Source of the DNA: Longispora albida DSM 44784
GTDB taxonomy: Bacteria > Actinomycetota > Actinomycetes > Mycobacteriales > Micromonosporaceae
DNA: 64,000 nt
NCBI RefSeq assembly: GCF_000379825.1
Contig: NZ_KB903836.1
Coordinates: forward strand, 310,599-374,598
Direction: 5' to 3'
In this document: positions 25,671 to 34,080 of the stretch, one piece after another
How positions within the stretch are numbered: the first letter of the stretch is position 1
Layout of the letters: each line of letters opens with the position of its first letter
Translations under genes and position numbers: made by a program
The notes under the pieces: generated by a model
Seen by the model: only the letters and a program-made list of their open reading frames with translations
Databases searched by the model: none
What the model was told of the DNA's origin: nothing

Positions 25671-26882
25671 CTATGCCCCGGCCAGCAGGTTCGCGGCGGC
25701 AGCCCGGGCTCCGTCGGGGCGGACCGTCCCGGCCACTGTGGCTGCCCGGGCACGGACGTCGGGGTCCAGGGCTGCGGTGAGCGCGAGGGACAGCGAGTCC
25801 ACAGTGGGTGCTGGCCCGTCGTGCGCCACTCCGATGCCCAGTTCGGCGACGCGGCTGGCCCAGTACGGCTGGTCGGCGCCCTGGGGCACGACCACCTGCG
25901 GTACACCGGCCAGCGCGGCCCTCGTCGTGATGCCGCCGCTGCCGTGGTGCACGACAGCGGCCACCCGGCCGAACAGTGCGTCGTGGTTGACCTCGTCGAC
26001 CACGAGGCAGTCGCCGTGGTCACCGGCCAGGTCTAGGCTGGCCCAGCCGCGCGCGAGTACGAGACGCCGGCCCTGCGCCTGGACCGCCCCGGCTACGACC
26101 TGGGCGATGTCCGGGGCCGCGTTCATCGGTGAGCTGCCGAAACCCGCGTACACCGGTGGTTCGCCGGCTGCGAGGAACGCCTCCAGCTGTGCCGGGAGTG
26201 GCCGGTCGTCTCGCCGTACCCACGCGCCGGTCTGGACCACGCCGAGGCTGGTCGGCTGCCACGGGCTCAGTACCGGGTCGGTGGCCAGCCACGGCTGTTC
26301 CGTGAACGCGTAACTGCGGACGTCGTCCACCGGCGGGAGCCCGAGCGTGGCCCGCTGGGCGTTGAGCGCCGCGCCGAACATGTCCTGCGCGATCTCGGCG
26401 TCCAGCTTCCACAGCTCGCCGTTGTCGGTGACGTCGGCTGGCAGCGGCCGGCCGCGCCGTCCGGGCGGCCGGTGGCCGGGCGAGGGCAGGCCGATCGGGG
26501 TGTGGCTGGCGTGCACGTACCGGATGCCCAGCTTCTCGGCCACCGATCGCGCGCCGGCCACCACCGGCAGCGGCCCGGTGGCCACGATCGCGTCGCAGCC
26601 CTCGGCAGCCGCCGCGACGATCCCGAACTGTGCGTCCATCAGGGCGGCGACCCGCTGAGCCAGACCCTCCGCTGAACCCGGAACCACAGTGGTCACCAGC
26701 TCCCGCACCGGTGCCCCGGCCGCCACCACCGGAACCCCTGCCCCGGCCAGCAGCTCCGCGAACTCCTCATCCGGCGGGGCACACATCAGCACGTCAGCGC
26801 CGAGATCCCGTAACGCGACAGCCAGGGCCGCCAGTGGCTCGACGGTTCCGCGCGGCCCGTACGCCGAGAACAGCACCCGCAT
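25671..26882 (-). CDS. GT1-family glycosyltransferase, vancomycin/MGT type
   Basis: The 403-residue protein begins MRVLFSAYGPRGTVEPLAAL, the acceptor-domain start typical of actinobacterial natural-product glycosyltransferases such as GtfA/B/E, followed by MCAPPDEEFAELLAGAGVP. The C-terminal donor domain has VVHHGSGGITTRAALAGVPQ and a PQGADQPYWA motif. GGGAG precedes the ATG by seven bases. No polyketide, peptide or sugar-nucleotide genes are nearby, so it is an orphan that may glycosylate and inactivate a foreign macrolide or lipid (inference). Confidence 0.85.
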   Translation of the reverse strand: MRVLFSAYGPRGTVEPLAALAVALRDLGADVLMCAPPDEEFAELLAGAGVPVVAAGAPVRELVTTVVPGSAEGLAQRVAALMDAQFGIVAAAAEGCDAIVATGPLPVVAGARSVAEKLGIRYVHASHTPIGLPSPGHRPPGRRGRPLPADVTDNGELWKLDAEIAQDMFGAALNAQRATLGLPPVDDVRSYAFTEQPWLATDPVLSPWQPTSLGVVQTGAWVRRDDRPLPAQLEAFLAAGEPPVYAGFGSSPMNAAPDIAQVVAGAVQAQGRRLVLARGWASLDLAGDHGDCLVVDEVNHDALFGRVAAVVHHGSGGITTRAALAGVPQVVVPQGADQPYWASRVAELGIGVAHDGPAPTVDSLSLALTAALDPDVRARAATVAGTVRPDGARAAAANLLAGA

Positions 26883-27096
26883 CTCGTGACTCCCTGCTTT
26901 CATGATCCTTTTCGCTCGTGATTGTGGACCATGTCCCGCCCCGGTCTTTCGCTGGATCTGTCCCCACCGGGTGACAGGATCGCGCCTGATGACAGCAGAC
27001 GACTCCTGGAAACGCGTCGCACCTGGCCTTCTGACGTGGGAGAAGCGCTGGACGTGGCCCGGTCCATCGCCCACCCGGTAACCCGCGACGAGGTGG

Positions 27097-27408
27097 TCAG
27101 CCCGGCTCGGCCTGGAGCCTGCGGAGTAGCGCACGCAGGGCGTCGAGTTCGGCGGCCAGCGCGGCCTGCCCCTGCGGGGTGATCCTGATCCACGTCTTGG
27201 GCCGCCGGCCGTCGTACCCTTTCTCGATCTCGACCAGGCCGGCCTGGTTCAGCACGTCGAGGTGGCGGGAGAGGTTGCCGGGGGTGAGTTCCAGGGCGTC
27301 GCGCAGGTAGGCGACCTCCACCCGGTCGGCCTCGGCGGCGATGGTGAGGATGCCGAGCCTGTGCCGTTGATGGACGGTGTCGTCGAGCCCGTTCGTCGGG
27401 AAGGTCAT
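27097..27408 (-). CDS. winged-helix transcriptional regulator
   Basis: The 103-residue protein is a compact winged-helix regulator: DTVHQRHRLGILTIAAEADRVEVAYLRDALELTPGNLSRHLDVLNQAGLVEIEKGY, with the recognition helix near LTPGNLSRHL and a wing in DGRRPKTWIRITPQG. This matches the ArsR/MarR-like family whose genes are usually coupled to a membrane protein. The start overlaps the stop of that membrane-protein gene (ATGA). The palindrome at 28163-28177 is a likely operator. Confidence 0.85.
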   Translation of the reverse strand: MTFPTNGLDDTVHQRHRLGILTIAAEADRVEVAYLRDALELTPGNLSRHLDVLNQAGLVEIEKGYDGRRPKTWIRITPQGQAALAAELDALRALLRRLQAEPG

Positions 27409-28154
27409 GCCGTCTTCTTCCGGGAACCGGCGTAGGCGACGACGCCGCCGATGAGCAGGACGGGCGCGGGCAGGACCGCGGCGATCAGGTAGCCGAAGCG
27501 GTTCACGTCGGCGGTGCCGAGGTCTGTGGCCGCGAAGTAGAGATTCACCAGGGCTGTCGCGGCGGCGAAGCATATGGCGACGACGACGAGACCTTGGCTA
27601 CGTTCCAGCCGGGCGAGGACGAACAGGCCTGCCGCGATGGCGACGTGCGGGAACAGCCCCAGGCTCCAGGCCCGGAACAGTGGCGTGATGATCCAGCCGA
27701 CCAGGTCGCTGGAGTACCAGTTCATCAGCACGAAGCGCAACACCATGGGCAGCGCCAGCCCGGTCAGGATGCCGGTCGCGCCCGCTGTGACGTACGCGCG
27801 GGTGGAGGTCCGCACGCCTACCCGGCTGCCGTGCCAGCGGTACCAGGCCAGGCTGACCAGGTAACCGGCGATGAGGGCCACCAGCCAGTACCAGCCCAGG
27901 GCTCCTGAGTGTTCGAGGAGGTCGCCGCCGAGGCCGGCGAGCGCCGGGTTGTGCTTGGGCGCGCGGATCAGCGCGGGATCTGCGGACTCCGCGTACAACG
28001 GGGCAGCCAGGACGATGAGCAGCCCGAACAGCAGGAGCGGTAGCCAGTAGGCATGCCGCGCCGAGCGAGTACGCCGTCGCAACGCGTCAACAGCCGCGAG
28101 AACTTCGCCGGGTGTGGATGCCTGTCCCAGGTTCACTTTCGCTTGCTCTCCCAT
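27405..28154 (-). CDS. membrane protein coupled to the winged-helix regulator
   Basis: The 249-residue protein has a cytosolic N-terminus and about six hydrophobic segments (for example WLPLLLFGLLIVLAAPLY and LGWYWLVALIAGYLVSLAWY). No motif identifies a function. ATG at 28154 was preferred over 28187 because the longer frame runs through the palindrome. It is the first gene of a two-gene operon with the regulator. Modules of this type are common in actinobacteria, with the regulator repressing its own operon. Confidence 0.7.
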   Translation of the reverse strand: MGEQAKVNLGQASTPGEVLAAVDALRRRTRSARHAYWLPLLLFGLLIVLAAPLYAESADPALIRAPKHNPALAGLGGDLLEHSGALGWYWLVALIAGYLVSLAWYRWHGSRVGVRTSTRAYVTAGATGILTGLALPMVLRFVLMNWYSSDLVGWIITPLFRAWSLGLFPHVAIAAGLFVLARLERSQGLVVVAICFAAATALVNLYFAATDLGTADVNRFGYLIAAVLPAPVLLIGGVVAYAGSRKKTA

Positions 28155-28162
28155 GGCAATAG

Positions 28163-28177
28163 CTTTGCATTGCAAAG
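28163..28177. promoter_or_regulatory. palindromic operator candidate for the winged-helix regulator
   Basis: CTTTGCA and TGCAAAG are perfect 7-bp arms around a single T, eight bases upstream of the membrane-protein start. A related half site (TTTGCAC) lies four bases farther upstream at 28181. The AT-rich symmetric site in this GC-rich DNA fits a dimeric winged-helix repressor site. Confidence 0.6.
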
Positions 28178-28242
28178 TAGTTTGCACAAGGGCGGTTCTG
28201 GTGCGAGTACGGCCGCTCGGCCATGCTCGTGCTCTGCCGCTG

Positions 28243-30642
28243 TCAGTCTCGCCCGGCTGATTCAGTTCCTGGTCCGTACGCCTCGATGAGGTCCCGGCGG
28301 GTTTTGCTGAGACCGGTGAGGAAGGCGGTGTAGGGGGCGGGGCTGCGAGCCGCCAGGGGTTCGCAGACGGCTATCGCTTCGGTGACGACGGGGAGCGCGG
28401 CCTCGTGGCTGGCGGGGTCGTCGCAAAGGACGCGGGCGAGGGCTGTGAGGGACTGCAGGAGGCCTGCCTGGTGGCGGCTTGGGTTGGCCGCAGCGAGTAC
28501 GCGGCCGATGGCTGCGGCTTCCTCCAGTGTGGTGCGCGCCTCGGCGCTGCGGCCGGTGTCGGCGAGCCGGGTGCCGAGAGTGGTGAGCGTTGCGGCGAGG
28601 AGGAGCTGGTATCGCTCGGGGTCGCGGCCGGCCGCTGACCGGGTGATGCGGACGGCACTCTGGGCGACCTTCAGCGCCTCGTCCAGCCTGCCGAGCCGTT
28701 CGAGGATGTTGGCCAGGTTGTTCAGCAGCGCGGAGAGTTCCGTGTGGTACGTGTCGGGGTCGTCGCGGAACAGGGGGAGCATGATCGCGACCGCCTCGCG
28801 GAGGGCGGCGTGGGCTTCGGCGTCGCGTTCGAGACCGGCCAGGTTACGGCCGAGGTTGCCGAGCATGCGGGCGAGGTGGGCGAGGTGCTCGTCGTCGCCG
28901 GACTGGGCGAGTACCTGACGGATGGAGACTCCTTCCTGGAGGGCTTCCACCGCTTCCTCGTACCGGCCGAGCTCGGTGAGGCTGCCGGCCAGGTTGTTGA
29001 GCAGCACGGCGACGGCTGGCCGGTAGACGTCCGGCCGGGCGGCGGCGAGTTCCCGGAAGATCGTGAGGCTCTCCCGCAGGTGGGTGAGTGCCTCGGCTGG
29101 GCGGCCGGCGGCGTAGAGACGCAGCCCGCGGTGGAACAGCAGGTCAGCCCGTCTGACCGGGTCGGATGCCGTGGAGATCTGGTGTTCGAACAGCCTGCCG
29201 TTGAGAGCTGCCATGCCCACTTCGATGCTGGAGTAGGACTCGTGGGCCTCAGGGAACTCGTCCTCGATCGCGGCCAGGACGGCCAGGTCGAAGTCCTCGT
29301 CCTCCGCGAGCGCCGCCAGCCCGGCCGAACCCGCGTCGAGGGCGAGGGCCGGGTCGTCACGCAGCATCGGCTCCAGGTACCCGGTGCGGACGTGGGGCCA
29401 GCGGCGGGCGGCGGCTGCCAGGAACAGCAGGGGCCTCGGGGTCCAGACGGGAGCCGGGATACCGCCTGTGGACACGGTCCGTACCGCCTCTGCGCTCCAC
29501 GGGTCAGCGAAGGGACTTCCCGTGTCACCCGGCAGGGTGAGGGCGATAAAGTCCTCGGCGAGCCGGTCCGGGTACAGGGGTTCGAGGACCTGGGAGTGGC
29601 CGGCGGCGGGGTAGCAGCGGGCGTGGGCGTCGAGGAGTTCCTGTGCGGTCCGGTTGTGGCCGGCGGGGAGGCCGAGGGTGGTCAGCGCGACGAGGCCGGA
29701 GGCGTTGCCGACCGGGCCAAGCAGGGCCGCGGTGAAGACTGTGCGGCGGGCGTCGTCCACGCCGCCGGCTCCGTACAGGCGGTGCCAGTGTTTCGCTTCG
29801 CGCTTGAGGAGATACTCGGAGAGGCCGGCCGCGCTGGCGGGGGAGTGTTCGTTGTGGACGGTCGCGTCGACGGCAGCCAGGGCAGCCATGTGCAGGGCGA
29901 GGGTGAGGGCGTAGTCGGGGTCGGACAGTGGCCCCGGTACAGGGGAAATCTGCTCTGGGGCTTCGTATATCCCCGCGAAACGGGCGCATGCGGCGTCGGA
30001 CATCTCCCGGCGGCCGGCCTCCGTGCCGGTGAGGGATGGCAGGGCCTCGCTGCGGGTGGTGATGTCGAGATCGTCGCAGTGGCTGTTTGCCTGCGGCCAG
30101 AAGGCAGCCGAGCGGGCGAGCAGGACCAGCCGGACCCTTCGCGCACCGGAAACGCTGCTGAGCAGGGCTTGCAGGTCCCCGGCAGGCCAGCGGTCCGCGT
30201 AGTCGGCGATGACCAGCAGCGGGCCTGCCGGGACGGGTGACACCTCAGCTGGCCTGCCTTCGGTGCGGTGGCGCGCCCACACCGCCGTCCAGCCGTCCTG
30301 CTCGGCGAGGGTCGCGAGGTGGGAGGCCAGCCGGGTCTTGCCCTGGCCGCCTGGTGCGTGGAACAGCCAGGCGGCCCTGCCGTCGCCGTCGAGCCAGGCC
30401 CGGAGCCGTCGCAGCAGGTCAGCGCGGCCCGTGAACGCGATCGCCTGCCGCCGGGCCAGGAGCAGCTTGCTCGGCTGGCCGCGCATCGCGCGCAGCTCCG
30501 CGAGGCTCGCTGGCTCGTCGCGGTGCCGCTGGAAGACGTACGGCGGGCCGTCGGCCCCGTAGTAGTTGTGCGTGCTGGCCACCGCGCCCGGCCCCTGGGC
30601 GACGGAACTGCCCGGTGACAGCGAGGCCTCGTACCGGTTCAT
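28243..30642 (-). CDS. STAND-like ATPase with TPRs (paralog 2)
   Basis: The 799-residue protein repeats the design of paralog 1: N-terminal STHNYYG (23-29), P-loop APGGQGKT (96-103), Walker B LLVIADYAD with Ala before the aspartate, LLARSAAFW, then TPRs (for example HRGLRLYAAGRPAEALTHLRESL, VLLNNLAGSLTELGRYEEAVEAL). Its central region (HMAALAAVDATVHNEHSP, LSEYLLKREAKHWHRLYG) is nearly identical to paralog 1, also at DNA level. The start overlaps the stop of paralog 3 (ATGA), so these two are coupled in one operon. Confidence 0.75.
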   Translation of the reverse strand: MNRYEASLSPGSSVAQGPGAVASTHNYYGADGPPYVFQRHRDEPASLAELRAMRGQPSKLLLARRQAIAFTGRADLLRRLRAWLDGDGRAAWLFHAPGGQGKTRLASHLATLAEQDGWTAVWARHRTEGRPAEVSPVPAGPLLVIADYADRWPAGDLQALLSSVSGARRVRLVLLARSAAFWPQANSHCDDLDITTRSEALPSLTGTEAGRREMSDAACARFAGIYEAPEQISPVPGPLSDPDYALTLALHMAALAAVDATVHNEHSPASAAGLSEYLLKREAKHWHRLYGAGGVDDARRTVFTAALLGPVGNASGLVALTTLGLPAGHNRTAQELLDAHARCYPAAGHSQVLEPLYPDRLAEDFIALTLPGDTGSPFADPWSAEAVRTVSTGGIPAPVWTPRPLLFLAAAARRWPHVRTGYLEPMLRDDPALALDAGSAGLAALAEDEDFDLAVLAAIEDEFPEAHESYSSIEVGMAALNGRLFEHQISTASDPVRRADLLFHRGLRLYAAGRPAEALTHLRESLTIFRELAAARPDVYRPAVAVLLNNLAGSLTELGRYEEAVEALQEGVSIRQVLAQSGDDEHLAHLARMLGNLGRNLAGLERDAEAHAALREAVAIMLPLFRDDPDTYHTELSALLNNLANILERLGRLDEALKVAQSAVRITRSAAGRDPERYQLLLAATLTTLGTRLADTGRSAEARTTLEEAAAIGRVLAAANPSRHQAGLLQSLTALARVLCDDPASHEAALPVVTEAIAVCEPLAARSPAPYTAFLTGLSKTRRDLIEAYGPGTESAGRD

Positions 30643-32846
30643 GCCCGGCCGAGTTCGGTGAGGACGGCCTGGTGGACCTGGTGCATGAGGAAGAACATGT
30701 GGCCGTACGCCTCCGGGTTCTGTTCGGCGAGCGGCGACTGGATGCCGATCGCCTGGGTGATGTCGGCCAGCGCCTGGTTCAGGTCCTTCCTGATCAGGAG
30801 CTGCGCGCGGGCGAGGTTGGCCAGTGCCCTGGCGACGTCCGGCCGGTACTGTGCCGGGCTGCGCGCGGCGAGCCGTCCGTAGAGGACGAACGACTCCTCG
30901 AAGGCCGCAAGCGCCTCCTGGTGGCGGCCGAGGCCGAGCAGCCCGTTCCCGAGGTTGCCGAGGACCTGGGCCAGGTCGGGGAGGAACCTGCCAGGGGCGG
31001 CCCCGGCCAGCCCCCGGTAGACGGTGGCCGCCTCCCGGATGGCGTCGAAGGCCTCACGGTACTGGCCCAGGCAGGCCAGGCTGCGGCTCAGGCCGCACAG
31101 TCCGGCCCCGAGGGTGTGGACGTGCCTGCCGGGCTCTTCCCGTACCAGGTCCCGGCACTGGGCGACCGCCGAGCGGAGGGTATCGATCGCCTCGTCGTAC
31201 CGGTGCACGTCGACCAGGCAGCTGCCGAGGCTGTACATCGCCGCGACGAGCCTGCTGCGGTACCCGGGCTCCACGTCGGCCAGCAGCTGGTACAGCCGGG
31301 CCGATTCCTGGTGCGCGGACAGCGCCTCCTCGTACCGGCCTGCGACGCCCAGCCTCAGCCCCGTCTCGTGGTGGATCCGGGCGCGTTCCGCCGGGCTGGC
31401 GGTCCTGGGTACCCGGTGCCCGGCGAGCCGCCTGCTGACGGCGGCGAGCCCGGGATCCAGGCTGGCGTGGCGTTCCCCGGCCGGCGGGAACGCGCTTTCG
31501 ACCGCTGCGAGGACCTCCACGCTGATCGCCGGGTCCTCGGCCAGCGCTGTCAGCCCGGCCTGGCCGGCCTCCACGGCCAGCGCGGGATCGGCCAGCAGCA
31601 GCGGTTCGAGATGCCCTGTGCGGACGTGCGGCCAGCGCCGGGCCGCAGCGATCAGGAAGAACAGCCCGCGCGGTGTCCACACAGGAGCCTCGATGTCCCC
31701 GCTGGTCATCGTCCGCAGTGCCTCGGTGCTCCACGGGTCGGCGAAGACGCTGTCCTCGCTGCCGGGAAGGGTGAGCGCGATGAAGTCCTCGGCGAGCAGG
31801 TCGGGGCAGAGGGGTTCGAGGACTGTGGCCTGACCGGGGGCGGGGTACCGGCGGGTGTGCTCGTCGAGCAGTCCCTGTCTCGTCCAGCCCTGCGCGCTGG
31901 GCAGCCCGACTGCCTCCAGGGCCGCGAGGGCGGCGGAGTTGCTGGCCGGGCCGAGTACCGCCGCCGCGAACACCGCCCGGCGGGCGTCGCCGCCGTACCA
32001 GTGCCGGGACTCCCGTTTCAGCAGGTACTCGGACAGGCGCGCGGGGCCGGACGGCGCCTCGGTGTGGCTGGCCGCCGCGTCGACGGCAGCGAGGGCCGCC
32101 ATGTGCAGGGCGAGGGTCAGGCCGTACTCCGGGGCTGCCAGGCTTCCTGGCGGATCGAAGGAGCGGGGCTCCAGCTCGTACACCTCCGCGAACCGGGCGC
32201 AGGCCGCGTCGAACAGCTGCCGCCGGGCACCGGCGGGCGGAGCGAGGCCGCTCGCCGCCGTCGCGTAACCCAGGTCCTCGCAGTGACTGTCCACGTGCGA
32301 CCAGAACGCCGCCGACCGGGCGAGCAGGATGATCCGGACCGGGCCTTCGTGCCGGGCCAGGTCGCCGGCCAGCCGCCCGAGGTCCTCGGCGGGCCAGCGG
32401 TCAGCGTAGTCGGCGACCACCAGGACCGGTCCTTCCGGCGGCGCGCCCGGATGCTCGCCGGTACCGTGCTGTGCCCACACGGCCGTCCAGCCCCGCCGGG
32501 CAGCCAGGCTAGCGACGTGCGAGGCCAGCCTGGTCTTGCCCTGCCCGCCGGGCGCGTGGAACAGCCACGCCGCCGGGCCGTCCCCCTCCAGCCAGGCGGT
32601 GAGCCGTTCCAGCAGGTCCTCGTGGCCGGAGAACGGGACGGCCTGCCGCCGGGCCAGAAGCAGCCTGCTCGGCTGGTCGCGGAGTTCCCGCAGCTCGGCC
32701 AGCCCGGCTGGCTCGTCTCTGTGCGGCTGGAGGACATACGGCGAAGCCGGGCGGCAGTAGTGGTTGTGCACCTGGGCTGTCGCGCCCGGCCCGAACGCCC
32801 CGGCGCTCCCGGCCGCGAAGCTGCCCTCGTACCGGTCTCCGGTCAT
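30639..32846 (-). CDS. STAND-like ATPase with TPRs (paralog 3)
   Basis: The 735-residue protein is the shortest of the three: N-terminal VHNHYC (26-31), P-loop APGGQGKT, Walker B VLVVADYAD, LLARSAAFW, and TPRs from about residue 470 (ETGLRLGVAGRYEEALSAHQESARL, VLGNLGNGLLGLGRHQEAL). It is the promoter-proximal gene of the coupled pair and starts seven bases after TATAAC. The start at 32846 (MTGDRYEG) was chosen because it aligns with paralog 1 (MGDRYEG). No effector domain is visible. Confidence 0.75.
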   Translation of the reverse strand: MTGDRYEGSFAAGSAGAFGPGATAQVHNHYCRPASPYVLQPHRDEPAGLAELRELRDQPSRLLLARRQAVPFSGHEDLLERLTAWLEGDGPAAWLFHAPGGQGKTRLASHVASLAARRGWTAVWAQHGTGEHPGAPPEGPVLVVADYADRWPAEDLGRLAGDLARHEGPVRIILLARSAAFWSHVDSHCEDLGYATAASGLAPPAGARRQLFDAACARFAEVYELEPRSFDPPGSLAAPEYGLTLALHMAALAAVDAAASHTEAPSGPARLSEYLLKRESRHWYGGDARRAVFAAAVLGPASNSAALAALEAVGLPSAQGWTRQGLLDEHTRRYPAPGQATVLEPLCPDLLAEDFIALTLPGSEDSVFADPWSTEALRTMTSGDIEAPVWTPRGLFFLIAAARRWPHVRTGHLEPLLLADPALAVEAGQAGLTALAEDPAISVEVLAAVESAFPPAGERHASLDPGLAAVSRRLAGHRVPRTASPAERARIHHETGLRLGVAGRYEEALSAHQESARLYQLLADVEPGYRSRLVAAMYSLGSCLVDVHRYDEAIDTLRSAVAQCRDLVREEPGRHVHTLGAGLCGLSRSLACLGQYREAFDAIREAATVYRGLAGAAPGRFLPDLAQVLGNLGNGLLGLGRHQEALAAFEESFVLYGRLAARSPAQYRPDVARALANLARAQLLIRKDLNQALADITQAIGIQSPLAEQNPEAYGHMFFLMHQVHQAVLTELGRA

Positions 32847-32853
32847 GCGGACA

Positions 32854-32859
32854 GTTATA
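32854..32859 (-). promoter_or_regulatory. -10 element of the STAND paralog 3/2 operon
   Basis: TATAAC on the minus strand, then TGTCCGC and the ATG at 32846. The 13 bases from the hexamer to the start codon match the promoter at 25617-25622 at all but one position. Confidence 0.6.
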
Positions 32860-32894
32860 TCCACATCGGAGAATCGCAGGCCGGTCTCTGTCGG

Positions 32895-34034
32895 CTAGTT
32901 GCCGGGCTGGTCGTGGGTGGCGCAGTGGATCCCGCCGCCGCCGGCCGCGATCGCGTCGATCGGCAGCGCGACGACCTCGCGGCCGGGGAAGTGCTCGCGC
33001 AGGATGCCCCTGGCCCGGTCGTCGGCCTTCGCGTCGCCGAACCCGGGCAGGAACACCGACTTGTTGGCGACGTAGAAGTTGACGTACGAGGACACGAACT
33101 CCTCACCACGGCCCCGGATCAGCTCCGGGTCCGGCTGGGGCAGGTCGAGGACCTCCAGCTTCCCGCCCCGCGCGTCGGTGGCCTCGGCGAGTACCCCTCT
33201 GGCCTGGTCGATGGACCGTGACCAGACGTCGGGCGGCCCGCCGGGAGCCTGCTTGTCCAGGAGCACGACGCCGGGCGCGGCGAACCGGACCAGGGTGTCC
33301 ACGTGCGCGTCGGTGATGTCCGCGCCGCGCACCCCGGCCAGCCAGATGACCTTCCTGGCACCGAACGCCGCCACGAGGTCCGCCTCGATCTGCTGGCGCG
33401 ACCGGCCCGGGTTGCGCTTGCCGTGCACCAGCGAGCTCTCCGTGACCAGGAGCGTGCCCTGCCCGTCGGTCTCGAAGGAGCCACCCTCGGCCACGAGCGG
33501 GGTCTCGATCCGCCGGATGCCGTACTTCGCCAGCACCTCGCGGGCGACCTTCCCGTCGTTCGGGTGCTGCTGCTTGCCGCCCCACCCGTTGAAGTTGAGG
33601 TCCACCCCGGCGAGCTTGCCCTGATCCTCGACGAAGACAGGCACGGTGTCCCTGGCCCACAGGTCGTCGACGGGGACCGGGACGACCTCCACCCCCGATC
33701 CGCACGCCCGGCGGGCCTCCTCGGCCTGCGCGGGCCGGGCGAGCAGCACGACGGGCTCGTATCCGGCCACCGCGCGGGCGATCCGCGCCACGTCCTCCCG
33801 GACGGCCGTCAGGTCGGGACCCCAGATGCCGGTGGAGGCCGGCCAGGCCATGAAGGTCCGCGCGTGGTTGTCCCATTCCGCGCCGAGCCGCCGGCTGCCT
33901 GGCTGCGCGGTGGCCGGGTCGTCAGCCCCGCCCGGTTCGCCGAGCGGGGTGCATCCGCCCAGGCCCAGGGCGGCCAGGGCCACCAGGACGCTTCTGCGGG
34001 TCAGGGTGGCGGGTGTGCGCACGGAAGGCCCCAT
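32895..34034 (-). CDS. Tat-exported agmatine deiminase-like lipoprotein
   Basis: The 379-residue precursor has a twin-arginine signal LTRRSVLVALAALGLGGC ending in a lipobox, so it is probably a Tat-exported lipoprotein. The mature part is a peptidyl-arginine/agmatine deiminase fold: WPASTGIWG, WARDTVPVF, LNFNGWGGKQ, EGGSFETDGQGTLL, DAHVDTLVRF and the active-site Cys in GGGGIHCATH. It should hydrolyse agmatine or a related guanidine to the carbamoyl product outside the membrane. Canonical agmatine deiminases are cytosolic. It is 46 bp from a paralog on the same strand. Confidence 0.85.
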   Translation of the reverse strand: MGPSVRTPATLTRRSVLVALAALGLGGCTPLGEPGGADDPATAQPGSRRLGAEWDNHARTFMAWPASTGIWGPDLTAVREDVARIARAVAGYEPVVLLARPAQAEEARRACGSGVEVVPVPVDDLWARDTVPVFVEDQGKLAGVDLNFNGWGGKQQHPNDGKVAREVLAKYGIRRIETPLVAEGGSFETDGQGTLLVTESSLVHGKRNPGRSRQQIEADLVAAFGARKVIWLAGVRGADITDAHVDTLVRFAAPGVVLLDKQAPGGPPDVWSRSIDQARGVLAEATDARGGKLEVLDLPQPDPELIRGRGEEFVSSYVNFYVANKSVFLPGFGDAKADDRARGILREHFPGREVVALPIDAIAAGGGGIHCATHDQPGN

Positions 34035-34080
34035 CCACAATCAGATTTTCTGGTACTTACAGGGTAAAGCTGGCAGGGGT

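Noticed and set aside
25671-26882. Natural-product biosynthetic cluster around the glycosyltransferase
   Set aside because: No PKS, NRPS, sugar-nucleotide or tailoring genes flank it.
23219-32846. Classical anti-phage system with nuclease or TIR effector
   Set aside because: No effector motif could be seen in any of the three proteins or in adjacent genes, so a defence role remains only a hypothesis.
30615-33221. 868-codon plus-strand frame opposite STAND paralog 3
   Set aside because: Shadow of the minus-strand gene, with composition unlike a folded protein.
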